Shown here: piece after piece, positions 1-9,086 of the stretch
Layout of the letters: every line of letters begins with the position of its first letter
Numbering within the stretch: the stretch's first letter is position 1
NCBI RefSeq assembly: GCF_900564155.1
Contig: NZ_LS999839.1
Span: 5,205,097 to 5,269,096 of the forward strand
Direction of reading: 5' to 3'
Length of the DNA: 64,000 nt
Source: Pedobacter schmidteae
GTDB lineage: Bacteria; Bacteroidota; Bacteroidia; Sphingobacteriales; Sphingobacteriaceae
Made by a program: the position numbers and the translations under genes
The notes under the pieces: generated by a model
What the model saw: only the letters and a program-made list of their open reading frames with translations
Databases searched by the model: none
What the model was told of the DNA's origin: nothing

Positions 1-2615
1 CGGTATTTAATATCCCCCGGTTGTATCAACGCCCGATCGGTACCGTTACCTGGCAGATTTTTCTTCAACAGATAAGAGGTAGGTGAAGGCTGATCAAAAT
101 CAGCATATTGATACACCCCGTCAAACACATAACCATAAAACATAGCCGCAGGTTGTCCAACTTCGGCTATATACAGTGGGTCGCCATATAAACTTTCAAA
201 GTTAATTCCCGTAAAGCGTCTGCTTTCTCCATCCGTTAGCGCCATTACCTTGTTCGAATTGAAGCTGATGTTAAAGTTGCTGGACCAGGTAAAGGCTTTG
301 CTTTCTATATTCACCGTGTTCAAACTCAGCTCCAAACCATCGTTTCTAATGCTACCAATATTTTTAAAAGCCGTTGCATAACCCGTCGAAAAAGGCAGAT
401 CAGCATTCAGCAACAGGTTTTTTGTTGTTTTTCTATACAAATCAACTGTAAATTCAATCCTGTTTTTGAACAATCCGATATCATAACCTATGTCAACCTG
501 ATGTGCACTTTCCCATTTCAGCTTTTCATTGCCCAAACTATTCGGGATGGTGCCCAATGTTGGCGTTGCGTTGCCAAATGAATAGGCACTGGCCGTTGGC
601 ATGGTCAAGCTGGGCAGATAACCAAAATCCCCTATCCTGTTGTTTCCGGTAACTCCATAACTGGCCCTGAATTTAGAGGTGGAAATGGCTGGTAGCTTCT
701 TCATGAAAGGCTCCTTGATCATATTCCAGGCAAAAGCCCCCGAAGGGAAATACCCATACTTATTGCCCTCGGCAAATTTCGAAGAACCATCAGCCCTAAA
801 AGTAGCTGTAAACAGGTATTTCCATTTGTAATTGTAATTAATCCTTCCAAAAAGCGACGACAGGGTATAACTTCCGCTTGAGGCGGGACTGGAATATGGA
901 ATTCCTGAGCTGAAACCACCTATACCCAGTTCCTCATTGGGTAAAAAAGATACGCCTACGCCCTGACTGTTCCTGCTGTTCGCTTGTGACGAAAAACCTG
1001 CCATTGCCGTTAAGCTATGCACTTTATTAAAGGTATTGGTATAGGTAAGCGTATTTTCGTTAGACCAGGTATTGACGTCCATATAAACCACCGAACCACT
1101 GATCCCCATCCGGTTGGAAGCGCTTTTAGGTGAGCCTTGCGGCGTTTTGGAATTGTAAAATATATCGGTTTTATACTGACTGTTGGTGTTTCCACCGGTT
1201 ATTTTTAAAGTCAGGCGCTTACTAATGTCGTAGGTTAAATAAGCATTGGCCAGCAAGGTTTTAGTTAAAGCTACCCGATAGGTATTTTCGGCCGTAGTAA
1301 CCGGGTTAAAACGGTCTTCATTGGCATTGATGTTATCCGGATCTGCATCCTCTTCCAATAGGTTTAAGTTGTCGCGTCCAGAAATAGGGCGGTATCCCCA
1401 CATGTTGTAAAACAAAAAGCTGGTGGTATTGCCACCGGTTGACAAAGCAACAGGCACTCCGGAAGTAGTCTGATTACTATAATTGGCAATTAAACCACCT
1501 TTAATTTTCGGACTGATGGCCTGATCAACCGACATCCTGGCCTGGTAACGCTTGGATGCGGTGTTGATCACCACGCCCTTCTGATCGTAAATAGAGCCTG
1601 AAATGGAGTACTTCGTTTGCTCATTGCCCCCACGTACCGCCAGATCATAAATCTGCATCGGATTGGTTTTCAGGATCTGCTTTTGCCAGTTGATCCCCTG
1701 CACATTCCGGTAGGTCTCCAATGTCCGGGGATTGCCATTGACATCCGGACTGAAATACCGGTCGTTGGTGGTAGCTGGTTTTACCTCCGAATAATACTTC
1801 ACAAACTCGTAAGGGTTCATCATCTCCATAAATTTCTTAGGGCGCTGAACACCATACGAGGGGTTAAAAGTAACCACTGCTTTGCCCGCTTTACCTTTTT
1901 TGGTTTGGATAATCACTACCCCATTGGATCCTCTGGATCCATAGATGGCAGTTGCCGAAGCATCTTTAAGAATATTGATCGACTCAATATCATTATTGTT
2001 CAGACTGGCCGGGTTGAAGTCCTCAATCGGAAAATCATCAATCACATATAAAGGGGCAGTACTTTGGGTTAAGGATCCCGTGCCCCTGATCACAATATTC
2101 TGCGCTACGCCCGGCTGTCCGTCGTTGGACGACACCTGCACACCGGCAATCCTGCCCGCCAGCGCTTCCGAAAATGAGCCCACCGGTGCTTTGGTGATGT
2201 CGCTCAGCTTCACCTGTCCTACCGAGCCCGTTAAATCAGCTTTATTCACTGTTCCATAGCCCACTACCACCACTTCGTCCAAAGATTTCAACTCCTGTTT
2301 CAGGCCAATCCTCAATGTTTTTTTATCCCCAATCCCCACCTGTTTGATTTCGTAACCTATATACGAGAAAATCAGGATATCAGCATCCCCGGCCTTCACA
2401 GTAAACTCACCATTGCCATTAGTGGTCACTACTGCATTGGTGCGTTTCAGCTTTACCAATACCCCGGGCAGAGTCTCGTTACTCGCTTCATCAACAACAA
2501 CGCCTTTCAATGTTCTGATGCCATTTTGGGCCATAACCACCCATGGCGCAAATAAACAAAAAGCAAATAGCAGTATACGCAACAGCCTGGCTGCACTGCA
2601 CCATCTTCCTTCCAT
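1..2615 (-). CDS. SusC/RagA-family TonB-dependent outer-membrane receptor (3' end outside the window)
   Basis: Imports an oligosaccharide or similar ligand across the outer membrane with TonB energy, normally with a SusD lipoprotein lid. I read the frame directly from the ATG at 2615. Residues 1-29 form a signal peptide ending near VMAQ. A carboxypeptidase-regulatory-like domain follows (about 33-107, containing GVVVDE and FSYIGYE). A TonB-box-like DEVVVVGYGT lies at 113-122, then a plug domain with the family motifs ATAIYGSRGSNGV and PLYVIDDFP, then barrel sequence. The frame stays open to base 1, so the last barrel strands and any susD partner lie to the left. It is closely similar to the second SusC at 22139-25291 (GSVGQVKL versus GSVGQVNM; SSNDGQPG versus SSSDGQPG), so the two are paralogues within one locus. 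It has no STN domain, so FecR/sigma control is not expected. No copy of the shared palindrome found upstream of five neighbouring units was found here. Confidence 0.95.
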   Translation of the reverse strand, partial: MEGRWCSAARLLRILLFAFCLFAPWVVMAQNGIRTLKGVVVDEASNETLPGVLVKLKRTNAVVTTNGNGEFTVKAGDADILIFSYIGYEIKQVGIGDKKTLRIGLKQELKSLDEVVVVGYGTVNKADLTGSVGQVKLSDITKAPVGSFSEALAGRIAGVQVSSNDGQPGVAQNIVIRGTGSLTQSTAPLYVIDDFPIEDFNPASLNNNDIESINILKDASATAIYGSRGSNGVVIIQTKKGKAGKAVVTFNPSYGVQRPKKFMEMMNPYEFVKYYSEVKPATTNDRYFSPDVNGNPRTLETYRNVQGINWQKQILKTNPMQIYDLAVRGGNEQTKYSISGSIYDQKGVVINTASKRYQARMSVDQAISPKIKGGLIANYSNQTTSGVPVALSTGGNTTSFLFYNMWGYRPISGRDNLNLLEEDADPDNINANEDRFNPVTTAENTYRVALTKTLLANAYLTYDISKRLTLKITGGNTNSQYKTDIFYNSKTPQGSPKSASNRMGISGSVVYMDVNTWSNENTLTYTNTFNKVHSLTAMAGFSSQANSRNSQGVGVSFLPNEELGIGGFSSGIPYSSPASSGSYTLSSLFGRINYNYKWKYLFTATFRADGSSKFAEGNKYGYFPSGAFAWNMIKEPFMKKLPAISTSKFRASYGVTGNNRIGDFGYLPSLTMPTASAYSFGNATPTLGTIPNSLGNEKLKWESAHQVDIGYDIGLFKNRIEFTVDLYRKTTKNLLLNADLPFSTGYATAFKNIGSIRNDGLELSLNTVNIESKAFTWSSNFNISFNSNKVMALTDGESRRFTGINFESLYGDPLYIAEVGQPAAMFYGYVFDGVYQYADFDQPSPTSYLLKKNLPGNGTDRALIQPGDIKY

Positions 2616-2668
2616 AATCTGTAAGTTTTAGTAAATTTCTTAAGCTGTTTACCTCCGGGTAAGCGCTT

Positions 2669-3481
2669 CTATTTCGATTTTTTCTTTTGAATTTTAAGCA
2701 TTGCCTGGGCAAATCTTTTTCCCAGTTCCCTGGCCGATGGAGTATCCAGATGGGTACCATCTCCCTTGTGTACCAAACCTTCGGCAGTAGCCACTCCGGT
2801 ATAAGGTACTTCGGCAGGTAAATCTTTCAGCACATGGTTAATGAGCTTATAGTTTTCTTTGTAATAACCGAGTTCGCCAGCTACAAAAGGCAAATCAGCT
2901 GCGCCAAGGTCCTTGCGCAAATCGGCTATGAGATTTTTTAAAAGGCCAAGGTAAAGTTTCGATTTTTCGACATTGCTATCGCTCTCGCCCTGGTGCCATA
3001 TAATCCCCTTTATAACCCCGTATTGCATGGCTATTTTCGCACGTTTCAACGCGTCATCATAAGGATGATCTTTCAAAAACTCTTCACCTGCTTTCCAGGC
3101 CTTTATTGGCGAACCACCTACTGCGCAGGGTATCAGGCCTATTTTTATCTTTTTATTTTTACCCAGCATCTGTGTGGCAAAGTTCAATCCCGGACCAACC
3201 CCAACAATAGGCGGCCTGTCAAAATGAAGCGGATCTGTAGCCGGTACCCATTCACCACTTTTATTCAACATCAGGATTTGCGGATTAACCTGTTTGCTCA
3301 ATGAATCAACCAATCCACGACCGGCCATATTGGATTGTCCAACCAACAGGTACAAATGGAAATTTGGGTCGGCTTTCTGCGGCAGTTTTATTTCTTGCGC
3401 ATAGCCACTTAAGGCCAATGCAACACAAAATACATTGATGAGTAAGCGTTTTAAGGGGAAGAAATGAGTAACAATTTTCAT
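2669..3481 (-). CDS. Secreted SASA-family carbohydrate esterase (sialate O-acetylesterase-like)
   Basis: Predicted periplasmic or secreted SGNH-fold esterase that removes acetyl groups from a glycan. The 270-residue product has a signal peptide (1-28, ending GYAQ). Block I is GQSNMAGR with nucleophile Ser50, WHQGES lies at 162-167, and the DGTH block supplies Asp241 and His244. These are the hallmarks of the SASA family (PF03629; carbohydrate esterase family 6 and sialate acetylesterases). It lies 53 bp downstream of nothing coding on the minus strand except the acetylxylan-esterase-like gene at 3529-4854, and 53 bp before the first SusC. The esterase-rich context suggests an acetylated plant or fungal polysaccharide rather than sialic acid. 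The substrate cannot be read from the sequence. Confidence 0.85.
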   Translation of the reverse strand: MKIVTHFFPLKRLLINVFCVALALSGYAQEIKLPQKADPNFHLYLLVGQSNMAGRGLVDSLSKQVNPQILMLNKSGEWVPATDPLHFDRPPIVGVGPGLNFATQMLGKNKKIKIGLIPCAVGGSPIKAWKAGEEFLKDHPYDDALKRAKIAMQYGVIKGIIWHQGESDSNVEKSKLYLGLLKNLIADLRKDLGAADLPFVAGELGYYKENYKLINHVLKDLPAEVPYTGVATAEGLVHKGDGTHLDTPSARELGKRFAQAMLKIQKKKSK

Positions 3482-3528
3482 AAATAACCGGCTATGTAAA
3501 TACTTGGTGAATTATTCTATTGTACAGG

Positions 3529-4854
3529 TTATTTGCCCGACAACTTTTCTATGAGCCATGTGTTCATCCGCTTGTTTTGCTCGGGAACCCATTCATGCCC
3601 CGACGTTTTGGCAATATAGAGTTCTTTGGGTGCCGTTATACTGTTGTATGCGGCATAGCTGGCAGTAGGTGGACAGGTTTCATCATTAAAACCCCAGCTG
3701 TACAAACCCGGTATTTTTAGCAGGCTGGCAAAATTAACCACATCGTAGTATTTACTGGTCGCTATTCTTTCCTTACTCGCTTTAGTTGCATCCATTAACA
3801 AATGTGGCCAGCCACCCGTGCGGCCCGAAAGGTAACCTGTTTGGTCGCACATTCCCGGAAAATAGGCCACCATTTGTGTCACCCTTGCATCCAGGGCAGC
3901 AGTAACTATTGTAAGTGCACCACCCTGACTGCCACCTGCAACGCCCAGGTTTTTTCCATCAAATTGTGACAAACTGCACAGAAAATCGTTTGCCCTGATA
4001 CATCCCATAAACACCCTTTTAAAATAATAAGTATCACGGTTGTCACTATTGAAGCCCGAATAGCCTTTGAGGTCTGTATCGGCGATGCGTTTATAGGTGC
4101 TATCAGCCATGTTTACCGGAATGCCGTGAATACCAATACTGAGTACAATAAACCCTTTGTCGGACAGGCTTACATCAGGTCTGTAGCTTCTTACCCCGGC
4201 ACCGGGTACTTTTAATATTGCAGGATACTTTCCCTCCTTTTTAGGCACACTCAGCATGCCGTAAATCCGGGAGCCCAGCTTGTAGTTTTGAAAATCCACT
4301 GCATACGCATTTACCGTTGCCGTACTTTTTTCGGGTAGCAATGTCATTTTCGCATCCATCGGAATTTTAGCTGCTTCCTCTTTGGCTTTGTTCCAGAAAG
4401 CTACAAAATCTTTAGGCATAGTGGTGGTCGGCTTAATCTGCTCAGGCTCAAATGCCGCCGTTGCCAGTCCACGATACATCTTTCCATCTATTTCGGCCGT
4501 CACTACACAACGCAGGAAACCTGGCTTTTTCAAAGTTCCACCCGGTATCAGCTCTTTGGCTTTAGCCAGCACTAATGTCTCTTTTTTAAGTGGAGGCATC
4601 CTTTCCAAACCAAGGGTATAATTAACTTTTACGTCCGTCAACGGTTTATCTCCTTTCTGTATCAACACACTAAAGGTTACTTCTTCACCTGTTTTATACA
4701 CCCAATCCGGACGATCGGCATCTACTACAATCTTAACGGCTTCGGTCTGTGCAAAACTCACTGCCGGACTGCCCAGCTGAACCAGCAGAAATAATACAGA
4801 AATCATTAGCCTGCCAGTCGAGAGGCTTTTTAAAATGAGCTTTTTCATTAGCAT
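3529..4854 (-). CDS. Secreted acetylxylan esterase / cephalosporin-C deacetylase-like hydrolase (CE7-type)
   Basis: Alpha/beta hydrolase predicted to deacetylate oligosaccharides. The 441 residues contain a signal peptide (about 1-36, ending SFAQ), an N-terminal beta-sandwich-like region (40-135) and an AXE1-type hydrolase domain. The nucleophile elbow is GGSQGG with Ser309. The probable acid is Asp391 in GFNDETCPP and the catalytic His is His420 in GHEW. The GGSQGG elbow and the DETCPP motif are typical of carbohydrate esterase family 7. The first codons are ATG CTA ATG, so translation may begin at 4854 or 4848. The stretch MKKLILKSLS gives a better signal-peptide start. Neighbouring esterases (2669, 10241, 18150) and a small DUF5017-like protein suggest joint action on one acetylated or esterified glycan. 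Confidence 0.88.
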   Translation of the reverse strand: MLMKKLILKSLSTGRLMISVLFLLVQLGSPAVSFAQTEAVKIVVDADRPDWVYKTGEEVTFSVLIQKGDKPLTDVKVNYTLGLERMPPLKKETLVLAKAKELIPGGTLKKPGFLRCVVTAEIDGKMYRGLATAAFEPEQIKPTTTMPKDFVAFWNKAKEEAAKIPMDAKMTLLPEKSTATVNAYAVDFQNYKLGSRIYGMLSVPKKEGKYPAILKVPGAGVRSYRPDVSLSDKGFIVLSIGIHGIPVNMADSTYKRIADTDLKGYSGFNSDNRDTYYFKRVFMGCIRANDFLCSLSQFDGKNLGVAGGSQGGALTIVTAALDARVTQMVAYFPGMCDQTGYLSGRTGGWPHLLMDATKASKERIATSKYYDVVNFASLLKIPGLYSWGFNDETCPPTASYAAYNSITAPKELYIAKTSGHEWVPEQNKRMNTWLIEKLSGK

Positions 4855-4881
4855 ATATTTTTATAAGAGGTTATGAAGCTA

Positions 4882-5448
4882 TCACAATAATTTAACAATA
4901 CCCCAACTTTCCGACCTTATAATGGATTGATTTGACCGGAAAAGTATGCCACCCGCTTTAGGGCGTGTAAATCCGGCTCCTTCAAAATTATTGGGGTCAT
5001 CCACAATTTTCCAATCGGCCGATGGTAGTTCTTTTCCACTTACATACATATCCTTTATGCCCCACATCCGCTGTGTAGGGCCAACACTGGATTTATTCCC
5101 CACATATCTGAGCCCAACATACAGTGCTTTTCCCGGAACTACCAACGACGAGATATCGCCATCTCCCGATTTTTGCCACTCTTTGGTCTCAGCCAGCTTA
5201 AACCGCTCTGTAACATCTGTCCAGGTAGCTTTTTTAATGCCCTCCATAGAATAATCTCCATTAAAATCGGAGGAAACAACAATTGCCAAATTGTTCTTTT
5301 GCGCGCCAAATATCACCTGGCTGGAAAAGGAGAGCTGTTTTTTTCCGTTGGTCTGTGCAGCGGCAGGCCTTGCAAGCGTCAAACTCAACGCAGCAACTAT
5401 CACGGCAATGCCAAAATAGTGCTTAATTTGAAGTAAGGTTTTGTTCAT
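4882..5448 (-). CDS. Small secreted DUF5017-like protein (truncated paralogue of 19315-20247)
   Basis: Function unknown. The 188 residues have a signal peptide (1-31, ending AAAQ) followed by one beta-rich domain. That domain matches the second half of the DUF5017 lipoprotein encoded at 19315-20247: SSDFNGDYS versus STDFNGNYS, ATWTDVTERF versus ATWIDISNRF, and LVVPGKALYVGLRY versus LVVPGKPLFIAYKY. The lipoprotein cysteine and the PKD-like N-terminal half of the paralogue are absent, so this version is probably free in the periplasm or secreted. DUF5017 proteins are usually found next to SusC/SusD pairs, and surface glycan binding is a reasonable but unproven role. A LacI-type palindrome lies 35-50 bp upstream of the start. 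Confidence 0.75.
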   Translation of the reverse strand: MNKTLLQIKHYFGIAVIVAALSLTLARPAAAQTNGKKQLSFSSQVIFGAQKNNLAIVVSSDFNGDYSMEGIKKATWTDVTERFKLAETKEWQKSGDGDISSLVVPGKALYVGLRYVGNKSSVGPTQRMWGIKDMYVSGKELPSADWKIVDDPNNFEGAGFTRPKAGGILFRSNQSIIRSESWGIVKLL

Positions 5449-5483
5449 ATGGTTTGGTTTTTGGTTAGGTTAATCAAAATCTC

Positions 5484-5497
5484 CGGTTACGTTACCG
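5484..5497. promoter_or_regulatory. LacI-type operator-like palindrome, site 1
   Basis: CGGTTACGTTACCG is a palindrome with one mismatched pair and a central CG. It lies 36 bp upstream of the DUF5017-like gene (start 5448). It shares the core ACGT and flanking GG/CC with four other sites in the window (6816, 15638, 25344, 26955). The central CpG and symmetry are typical of LacI/GalR-family operators. No LacI regulator is encoded in the window. Confidence 0.6.
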
Positions 5498-5548
5498 TAA
5501 ACAGAAAAAAATACTACCATCCTATACCAGAACGGTAGGTTTTTATTT

Positions 5549-6763
5549 TTATACTGAATATTCAGGTTTCCACAGCTGGAGATTTCCTGTATCGGCAGCC
5601 GTGTTGCCCATATGCACTGCTATAGCCACATCACGACCGGTAAGCACATTAGAACCAGGCGTTTTACTGTTTTTTATGCAATCGGCAAAGGACAAAAATG
5701 CATAGGCAGTAGGATCCATATTTTTACCATCCGGACTTTGAAAATCAACCTTCAGCCCTTGTCCCGGCTTTACAGCTTCAACGGTTGCCCCAGTTACTCC
5801 ATCCACAGTTCCCAACACCTTGGTTACCGGTTCCGGATAAATCAGCGCACTGTCGCGCCTGATTTCCAGTGTCGCTTTTGATCCCAATATCCGTATGGCA
5901 TAGCTGTTATGCTGATTACTCAATATTGAAGTCACACTTGATTTTACCCCATTTTTATATTCATAAATAGCGCGCACATTATCATTGGTTTCCCTTCCGT
6001 CTTTCCAGAAATCTATCCCCCCCAAACCTACTACCTTTAAAGGATGGCCACCTAATATCCAGTTTGCAATATCAATCTGATGCGCTGCCAACTCGGCCAT
6101 CACCCCACCGGAATATTCCCGGTACATACGCCAATTGATCTGCCTTTCTAATTTTGGATCTGCTACCGGCCGACGCCAGTCAGAATTCCTGTTGTACTGA
6201 CTTTCTATATGGGTTACCGTGCCCAGCCAGTTATCGTCTACCATTTGTTTTATCTTATGATACAAGGCATAATAACGGTACTGATGTCCAACCTGCAACA
6301 CTAGATTGCTCTTCTTCATGCGGGCAACCAGATCCATGGCTTGCGGAATGTCATAGGTCATTGTTTTTTCCACATACACATGTTTTCCGGCATCCAGTGC
6401 ATCCACCACCATTTGGTAATGCAAATTTAAAGGTGTAGCTATATAAACAGCATCAATATCTTTATTCCTCAATAGCTCATGATAGTTTTTGTAAAACTTA
6501 GGATTTGCTGTCTTAGAATGCTGCTTCATCGATTTTAAACTTGCTTCTACAATATCACAATAGGCGATGAGATCCATTCCCGGCAAAGTTTTGATGATAC
6601 TGGCTACTCCTGCGCCTCTTTGCCCGCACCCTACCAAACCAATCCTCACTTCCTGGTCAGCACGACCAAAAGCAAACTCAGGAATTCCAGCTAAGGCCAG
6701 GCCCGATAAAGCGACAGAACCATGTGTAATAAACTTTCTTCTGGAAATGTTAAAATGTGTCAT
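5549..6763 (-). CDS. Tat-exported Gfo/Idh/MocA-family NAD(P)-dependent oxidoreductase
   Basis: Predicted sugar or sugar-derivative oxidoreductase or NAD-dependent glycosidase-type enzyme. The 404 residues begin with a twin-arginine-type leader (SRRKFITHG, 8-16, then a hydrophobic stretch), which suggests periplasmic export with bound cofactor. The Rossmann motif GLVGCGQRGAG lies at 42-52. The usual EKP motif is EKT here (132-134). His228 in AAHQIDIANW fits the family's catalytic or zinc-binding region. The C-terminal alpha/beta domain holds a GGIDFWKDGRETND stretch seen in exported Bacteroidota members. A palindrome of the shared type lies 53-70 bp upstream. Reaction and substrate cannot be assigned. 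Confidence 0.88.
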   Translation of the reverse strand: MTHFNISRRKFITHGSVALSGLALAGIPEFAFGRADQEVRIGLVGCGQRGAGVASIIKTLPGMDLIAYCDIVEASLKSMKQHSKTANPKFYKNYHELLRNKDIDAVYIATPLNLHYQMVVDALDAGKHVYVEKTMTYDIPQAMDLVARMKKSNLVLQVGHQYRYYALYHKIKQMVDDNWLGTVTHIESQYNRNSDWRRPVADPKLERQINWRMYREYSGGVMAELAAHQIDIANWILGGHPLKVVGLGGIDFWKDGRETNDNVRAIYEYKNGVKSSVTSILSNQHNSYAIRILGSKATLEIRRDSALIYPEPVTKVLGTVDGVTGATVEAVKPGQGLKVDFQSPDGKNMDPTAYAFLSFADCIKNSKTPGSNVLTGRDVAIAVHMGNTAADTGNLQLWKPEYSV

Positions 6764-6815
6764 TTGATGGATAATTGTACAATGTTAAAACCATTAAATA
6801 TTAAGCTATTGCTTT

Positions 6816-6833
6816 TTCGGGTACGTTACCGAA
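6816..6833. promoter_or_regulatory. LacI-type operator-like palindrome, site 2
   Basis: TTCGGGTACGTTACCGAA: the outer five bases of each arm and the ACGT centre are symmetric, with 7 of 9 half-site positions matching. It lies 53 bp upstream of the Gfo/Idh/MocA gene start at 6763. It belongs to the same motif family as the sites at 5484, 15638, 25344 and 26955. Confidence 0.65.
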
Positions 6834-7026
6834 GATATGTATTTTAATTAAAAAAAAGAAATATTTTTTTAGTTTATATTTTTCTTGATGCGAATGACAA
6901 AGAGATCTGTTTTTTATTGAGGTGGATAGGAACAACTTTTATCGCCCTATTTTTCGTTACGGGAATGATGAGATACCAGGGTACAAACAGGCTTATTATC
7001 CAATTATAACCCCGTTATAAACTTGT

Positions 7027-7066
7027 CAAAAAAAAGCTGAATTATCTTTTAAAGACAATTCAGCTC
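7027..7066 (-). terminator. Rho-independent terminator of the cytochrome c operon
   Basis: The arms AGCTGAATT (7035-7043) and AATTCAGCT (7057-7065) pair perfectly around a 13-nt loop. On the minus strand the hairpin is followed by a run of eight T. It lies about 57 bp beyond the cytochrome c stop codon at 7123. Confidence 0.8.
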
Positions 7067-7122
7067 TACATCGCTATAAGCTATGTTACCGGCAGTATCA
7101 TAGCTGTAAAAGCCTTTTGAGT

Positions 7123-7482
7123 TTATTTTTTTGCCGGGGCCAGTGAAAGGATATATTTCACCATCTTTTTGGCATCAACCTGCGTTATTTTTGGATGGGC
7201 AGCCATAGGAATTTGTCCCCATACACCGCTTCCTCCTTTAATTACTTTTCCTGATAACAGGGTAATGTTGGCATCTGTAGCTGCATATTTTTTTGCAATA
7301 TCAGCATAAGCAGGCCCAACCAGCTTACCTTCTGGTTTGTGACAGGCAAAACAATCTGATTTTGAAATCAATAATTTACCTGCTTCTATGTCCTTTTTTG
7401 GATCTGTAGTTTGACTTTTAGCTACTCCGCTCAGGAAAATACCAATAGCCAGACAGCTTGAAAAAATGGTGGTTCTATTCAT
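7123..7482 (-). CDS. Periplasmic monoheme cytochrome c (class I, c551/c552-like)
   Basis: Small electron carrier. I chose the ATG at 7482 because it places a clean signal peptide (MNRTTIFSS..., ending AKSQ, about residue 24) at the N terminus; a longer frame upstream lacks this. The mature domain has the heme-binding motif CFACH (Cys44, Cys47, His48) and the probable axial Met93 in IPMAAHP, the arrangement of cytochromes c551/c552. The gene follows the beta-propeller dehydrogenase (7590-9086) and the azurin-like protein (9083-10237), so it probably takes their electrons towards the respiratory chain. A terminator lies just downstream. Confidence 0.9.
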   Translation of the reverse strand: MNRTTIFSSCLAIGIFLSGVAKSQTTDPKKDIEAGKLLISKSDCFACHKPEGKLVGPAYADIAKKYAATDANITLLSGKVIKGGSGVWGQIPMAAHPKITQVDAKKMVKYILSLAPAKK

Positions 7483-7589
7483 TTTGTGTGTTTTACTTGG
7501 GTTATGTGTTCCCGCTAAAATTAAAATATTTCTGTTTATCCTCCACATAAATTTTTAAATATTTTTAATATCTCTATGCTTTTAAAATT

Positions 7590-9086
7590 TCATGGCTTTC
7601 TCAATCGATTCAAAGTATAGCAAACCAACTTATTATCAATCGGTTCCCCTTTTACACTTTTAATATTTTCCAGGTTCAGCTCGTATACATATCCAGCCTT
7701 CAAGCCATCAATAGTTAAAGAAATACGCTTCCCATCGGCCGATATTTTAATATTTTTCACCTCGTCGGTTGCCAAACCAAACTGATCGGAACCATATTTT
7801 TTGTGATAAGTATAATAATAATGCCTCATTTTATAGTTCGCCGGGTTTAGGGCAGCTTTGGCAGCTATAGGTTGGGTAAAAACAAGGTCAAAACCATTGG
7901 ATGTTAAGCTCATGGTATACACATCCACAGGCATTTTACCAGTAAAAACCACACGTTGTATCCCTTCATCGCCCAGCCAGCCATGAGAATTCTGTCCCAC
8001 ATATAAACTGCCATCAGGTGCAAATGCCATGCGGTTGTTTCCTTTTCTTAAACCATGGCCATCTAAAAACGGGATACAGGCTCCTTGCAACTCCCCATCT
8101 ACCCTTTCCAGCATTACCCTTACAATACGTTCCTGATTCATTTCACCAATTAGCAGCTGACCGCCAAAAGGGCCAAATTTACCTTTAGTATTGTCGCATA
8201 CCGGCTGTGTAGGCGAATTGGCCATAATGCCATGAGGAAACAATATCGCTGCAGGGCTACGCATAGCATCCAACGCCTCCTGTGTCAGGTGGTAAGGATT
8301 CCCTTTATTCCAGCCTTTGGTCCAGATTAAACTCCCTGGATGCCCGTAAAATTTCCCTTCCCGAATGTGATACAGCGGACTTGTACCCACCCAGTCGCCC
8401 TGGTTATCGGTAGCAAACAGGTTACCCTGTAAATCAAAGCCAAGGCCATTTGGCGAGCGAAAACCTGATGCATAAGGATGCAGCTTTCCATCCGGGCTTA
8501 GTTTCATAATCCAACCCCGGTAAGGTACGGCAGAGAACATTTGTCTAAGCCCATCGGCACCATCCCTTCCCGATGTATCGATTTTACCCCTCACTTCCGG
8601 CCGCATACTTCCTCCGGGAGAAGAAGAGTTCAGGGCAATAAAAAGGTTCCCCTTTTTGTCTTTAACCGGTCCGTAATTGTATTCATGATAATTACCGGAA
8701 AGACCAAAATCATCCGTTACGTTTTCATACAGGTCAGCCACACCATCGCCATTGGTATCTTTTACCCGGGTCAGCTCGGGGCGCTGTATAATCAGCAATT
8801 CTGTATTGCTGATCACCAGGATGCCCAGCGGATCGTGTAACCCTTCGGCAAACAGCTTCCATTTTTTAGTTTTCGTGTTGTAGGTCATCACCTCCCCTCT
8901 GGTAAAACAGGCCACCATTCTTCCGTCGGGCAAAAACTCTACGGCTCCGTTTTCGCTGGTCAGGCCTTCAGGCATTTTGATATTTTCGACCCGGTAAGCT
9001 GCTTTTTTAGGTGGGTCGATGTTTACCACAGTGGCACCGCAGCACAGCAAACCAATCAAAAATCCGGCTATTAGTTTCATTTTCAT
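7590..9086 (-). CDS. Secreted beta-propeller dehydrogenase-like protein (sugar dehydrogenase / membrane-bound dehydrogenase domain)
   Basis: Predicted periplasmic oxidoreductase of the six-bladed propeller type related to soluble quinoprotein sugar dehydrogenases. I chose the ATG at 9086 (product about 498 residues): it begins the signal peptide MKMKLIAGFLIGLLCCG, and its ATGA overlaps the stop of the azurin-like gene by 4 bp. Propeller features include NGAVEFLPDGRMVACF, DTNGDGVAD, ASGFRSPNGLGFD and NRMAFAPDGSLYVG. A C-terminal Ig-like region (about 400-498) follows. It is coupled to genes for azurin and cytochrome c, which supports a role in periplasmic oxidation. Which cofactor (PQQ or none) it uses cannot be read with certainty. 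Confidence 0.8.
   Translation of the reverse strand: MKMKLIAGFLIGLLCCGATVVNIDPPKKAAYRVENIKMPEGLTSENGAVEFLPDGRMVACFTRGEVMTYNTKTKKWKLFAEGLHDPLGILVISNTELLIIQRPELTRVKDTNGDGVADLYENVTDDFGLSGNYHEYNYGPVKDKKGNLFIALNSSSPGGSMRPEVRGKIDTSGRDGADGLRQMFSAVPYRGWIMKLSPDGKLHPYASGFRSPNGLGFDLQGNLFATDNQGDWVGTSPLYHIREGKFYGHPGSLIWTKGWNKGNPYHLTQEALDAMRSPAAILFPHGIMANSPTQPVCDNTKGKFGPFGGQLLIGEMNQERIVRVMLERVDGELQGACIPFLDGHGLRKGNNRMAFAPDGSLYVGQNSHGWLGDEGIQRVVFTGKMPVDVYTMSLTSNGFDLVFTQPIAAKAALNPANYKMRHYYYTYHKKYGSDQFGLATDEVKNIKISADGKRISLTIDGLKAGYVYELNLENIKSVKGEPIDNKLVCYTLNRLRKP

Larger units (their letters stand above)
6764..7122. other. Intergenic region with operator and terminator
   Basis: 359 bp without a credible gene. 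It holds the shared palindrome at 6816-6833 next to the oxidoreductase start, an AT-rich stretch (6835-6900), and a rho-independent terminator for the cytochrome c operon at 7027-7066. Nothing else was recognised. Confidence 0.7.

Noticed and set aside
2640..2665. Possible sixth operator (TTTACCTCCGGGTAAG) before the first SusC gene
   Set aside because: The half-sites face the opposite way and the ACGT centre is missing, so it does not fit the motif.
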